From contig NZ_FLLS01000002.1 of assembly GCF_900078545.1 (NCBI RefSeq), forward strand, positions 620,001-684,000: 64,000 nucleotides of DNA, written 5' to 3'. Positions 61,790 through 64,000 of the stretch are shown in pieces (position 1 is the stretch's first letter; every line of letters begins with the position of its first letter). Under the pieces are notes generated by a model. The model saw only the letters and a list, made by a program, of their open reading frames with translations, ran no database searches and was not told where the DNA came from. A program made the position numbers and the translations under genes. This DNA comes from Olegusella massiliensis. Lineage in GTDB: Bacteria > Actinomycetota > Coriobacteriia > Coriobacteriales > Atopobiaceae.

Positions 61790-62499
61790 TAGCGACCCCT
61801 CCTCTCATTACGACCGCGGCGAGGACGGCTAGAGCCCTCGAGCTCAGGGGTCGGGATGGGCTGACCAGCCAGACGCTCACCCTTGTAAATCCAGACCTTA
61901 ATGCCGCAGGCACCCATGGTGGTGCGGGCGGTTGCCTGACCAAAACCAATGGTTGCACGAAGGGTGTGCAGAGGCACGCGACCCTCGCGGTACCACTCGC
62001 GACGACCCATCTCGGCGCCGTTTAGACGGCCAGAGCACTGAATACGAATACCCTGTGCACCAGATTTGCGAGCGGACTGAACAGCCTTGCGCATTGCACG
62101 ACGGAAGGCGATACGGCCCTCAAGCTGGTCGGCAATGGACTGAGCGACAAGCTGAGCGTCAAGCTCGGGGCGACGAACCTCGATAACATCAACGTTAACG
62201 TTACCCTTGCCAACCTTGGCAATTCCCTCAAGCTGGGTACGCAGAGTGTCAATCTCAGCGCCCTTCTTGCCAATAACGATGCCAGGACGGCCAGTAAAGA
62301 TGGTGACCTTTACCTTTTCGCCAGCACGCTCAATCTCGACGCGGGAGAGAGCTGCACGTGCAAGTTTCTTCTCGAGGAACTTGCGGATAGCGAGGTCGTT
62401 GCCAAGCTTGCTGGCGTAGTCCTTGTCGGCGTACCAGCGGGAGTGCCACTGCTCGGTAATGCCGAGGCGGAAGCCGGTCGGCTGAACCTTCTGACCCAT
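61789..62499 (-). CDS. rpsC: 30S ribosomal protein S3
   Basis: 236 residues. [22 protein letters not shown] domain [20 protein letters not shown] (GxxG); C-terminal [16 protein letters not shown]. Forms the mRNA entry channel. An Arg/Gly-rich tail follows residue 215. Confidence 0.98.
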   Translation of the reverse strand: MGQKVQPTGFRLGITEQWHSRWYADKDYASKLGNDLAIRKFLEKKLARAALSRVEIERAGEKVKVTIFTGRPGIVIGKKGAEIDTLRTQLEGIAKVGKGNVNVDVIEVRRPELDAQLVAQSIADQLEGRIAFRRAMRKAVQSARKSGAQGIRIQCSGRLNGAEMGRREWYREGRVPLHTLRATIGFGQATARTTMGACGIKVWIYKGERLAGQPIPTPELEGSSRPRRGRNERRGR

Positions 62500-62502
62500 T
62501 TC

Positions 62503-62868
62503 CTACGCCTCCTTCCGAGGTGCGACGGTGACAGTGATATGGCTCGTGCGTTTGTTGATACGAGAAGCGCTGCCCTTTGCACGGGGACGAATACGCTTAA
62601 GCGTGGGACCCTCGTCAACGTAGGCATACTTTACGTAGAGATTATTGGCACGCAGGCCATTGTTGTTCTCAGCATTGGCAATCGCAGAGCGCAGAGTCTT
62701 TGCGACAGGTTCGGCGGCAGCACGAGAGGTGAAGGCGAGCTGCTCGAGCGCGCGATCAACCTGCTTGCCACGAATCTGATCGACAACCATGCGGACCTTG
62801 CGGGGTGCCATGCGGACGTACTTTGCGGTCGCGGAAATCTCGACCACATTGGTATCAGTATTTGCCAT
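62503..62868 (-). CDS. rplV: 50S ribosomal protein L22
   Basis: 121 residues. [20 protein letters not shown] and the extended hairpin [20 protein letters not shown], part of the exit tunnel where macrolides bind nearby. No deletion or insertion in the hairpin is evident. Confidence 0.97.
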   Translation of the reverse strand: MANTDTNVVEISATAKYVRMAPRKVRMVVDQIRGKQVDRALEQLAFTSRAAAEPVAKTLRSAIANAENNNGLRANNLYVKYAYVDEGPTLKRIRPRAKGSASRINKRTSHITVTVAPRKEA

Positions 62869-62885
62869 GTGTCTCCCCTGCCCTT

Positions 62886-63146
62886 CTATTTGGCCTTGTG
62901 ACCACGGAAGGTGCGGGTCGGGCTAAACTCGCCCAGCTTGTGACCAACCATGGACTCGGTGACGTAGACGGGCACGTGCTTGCGACCATCGTGAACAGCG
63001 ATCGTGTGACCAACCATCTCGGGGAAGATGGTGCTGGAACGCGACCAAGTCTTGATGACGTCTTTCTTGCCGGACTCGTTCATTGCCGCCACGCGAGCGA
63101 GGAGGCGAGTCTCTACGAACGGGCCCTTCTTGAGGCTTCTGCTCAT
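62886..63146 (-). CDS. rpsS: 30S ribosomal protein S19
   Basis: 86 residues. [56 protein letters not shown]. Contacts A-site tRNA with S13. Confidence 0.97.
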   Translation of the reverse strand: MSRSLKKGPFVETRLLARVAAMNESGKKDVIKTWSRSSTIFPEMVGHTIAVHDGRKHVPVYVTESMVGHKLGEFSPTRTFRGHKAK

Positions 63147-63167
63147 TTTGAAAACTCCTACTCTGCG

Positions 63168-64000
63168 CTACTTGGAACGACGACGACGAATGATGAGGCG
63201 GTTACTTGCCTTCTTCGGATCGCGCGTCTTTGCGCCCTTGGAGGGCTTACCCCAAGGCGAGACGGAAGGACGACCAGAGGTGTGGTTTTTGCCCTCGCCG
63301 CCGCCATGCGGGTGGTCAACGGGGTTCATGACCGTACCACGGACTGTCGGACGGATGCCTACCCAGCGAGAGCGGCCAGCCTTACCGACAACGATGTTGC
63401 TATGCTCTGCGTTGCCAACAGTGCCGATGGTGGCACGGCAGGTAAGCAGAACACGACGCAGCTCAGAAGAGGGCATACGCAGGACGGCATAGCCGTTGTC
63501 CTTGCCCATGAGCTGGACGGAAGTACCTGCAGAGCGAGCGATTGCTGCGCCCTTACCAGGCTGGAACTCCACGGCGTGCACGAAGGTGCCGACGGGGATC
63601 TCGGACAGCGGCATAGCGTTGCCCGGCTTGATGTCGATATCCTTGGTACCAGAGACAACCTTGTCGCCTACCGAGAGACCCTCGGGTGCGAGGATATAGG
63701 TCTTGGCACCATCGACATAGTGAAGCAGTGCAATACGAGCAGAGCGGTTGGGGTCGTACTCAATGGTAGCGACCTTAGCCGGTACGTTGTCCTTGCAGCG
63801 CTTAAAATCAATGCGACGATACTTGCGCTTGTTGCCGCCACCCTGATGACGGGTGGTAATGCGGCCATTGTTGTTACGGCCTGCCTTTTTGGGCAGGGGC
63901 TCCAAGAGCGACTTTTCGGGGGTGTCGGTGGTGATCTCGGCAAAGTCCGAAATCGTCTGCCAACGCCTACCGGCGCTCGTGGGCTTGAGGTGCCTTACAG
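63168..64000 (-). CDS. rplB: 50S ribosomal protein L2 (first codons outside window)
   Basis: The frame is open from the window edge ([19 protein letters not shown] at 63998 downward) to the stop at 63168, about 277 residues, so only the start codon and about one further codon lie outside. [31 protein letters not shown] with the peptidyl-transferase-proximal His. Internal ATG at 63905 is not the start. Confidence 0.97.
   Translation of the reverse strand, partial: VRHLKPTSAGRRWQTISDFAEITTDTPEKSLLEPLPKKAGRNNNGRITTRHQGGGNKRKYRRIDFKRCKDNVPAKVATIEYDPNRSARIALLHYVDGAKTYILAPEGLSVGDKVVSGTKDIDIKPGNAMPLSEIPVGTFVHAVEFQPGKGAAIARSAGTSVQLMGKDNGYAVLRMPSSELRRVLLTCRATIGTVGNAEHSNIVVGKAGRSRWVGIRPTVRGTVMNPVDHPHGGGEGKNHTSGRPSVSPWGKPSKGAKTRDPKKASNRLIIRRRRSK

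Overview
The window looks like a chromosome segment of a Coriobacteriia member (Actinomycetota), most likely Atopobiaceae (Atopobium/Olsenella relatives). The grounds are the style of the ribosomal, deo and surface proteins, sortase signals of the LPxTG type, and mid-range GC. The genus is inference. No tRNA, rRNA or CRISPR array was seen.

Accessory region (1-19208). Everything to the left of guaA (minus strand, stop codon at 19209-19211) is a stack of mobile-element remnants. The last codons of guaA (Glu-Trp-Glu-stop) recur, in the same orientation, at 12105, 7352, 1591, 668 and (degenerate) 559. I read these as attachment sites left by serial integration at the guaA 3' end. They delimit islands: 668-1591 (CPBP-protease fragment); 1591-7352 (YtrA-type regulator plus ABC exporter, an OLD-TOPRIM fragment plus a UvrD-like helicase resembling Gabija, a YraN-like protein, a ribbon-helix-helix protein, an integrase stump); 7352-12105 (mef/msr-like macrolide efflux and ribosome-protection pair behind an attenuator); 12105-19209 (tet(W), MobV relaxase with candidate oriT, frameshifted RepA-like helicase, ribbon-helix-helix protein, integrase stump). 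A 9-mer GGGAGTAAA occurs eleven times, mostly in inverted pairs around hairpins beside these sites, as integrase arm sites would. No complete integrase remains.

Core region (19209-54000). guaA; an LCP-family ligase; ychF; a polyferredoxin-like protein; a nucleoside catabolism cluster (deoA, cdd, deoD, deoB, deoC) with the stump of a nucleoside ABC permease fused in frame ahead of cdd; groES-groEL; nadE; an LPxTG-type surface protein; a YtcJ-like amidohydrolase; a polar amino acid ABC transporter; a glycosyltransferase; a degenerate LCP-like protein; truA; then the rplQ-rpoA-rpsD-rpsK-rpsM-rpmJ-infA-map-adk-secY-rplO...rplE run, all on the minus strand.

S10/spc region (54084-64000). The usual order rplB-rpsS-rplV-rpsC-rplP-rpmC-rpsQ-rplN-rplX continues into rplE-rpsZ-rpsH-rplF and so on, except that a 1573-codon cell-wall adhesin gene with its own -10 box and flanking terminators sits between rplX and rplE. 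This splits one of the best conserved bacterial operons. The adhesin carries three copies of a ~210-residue domain whose fourth copy is in the surface protein at 34758-35954; I do not recognise this domain.
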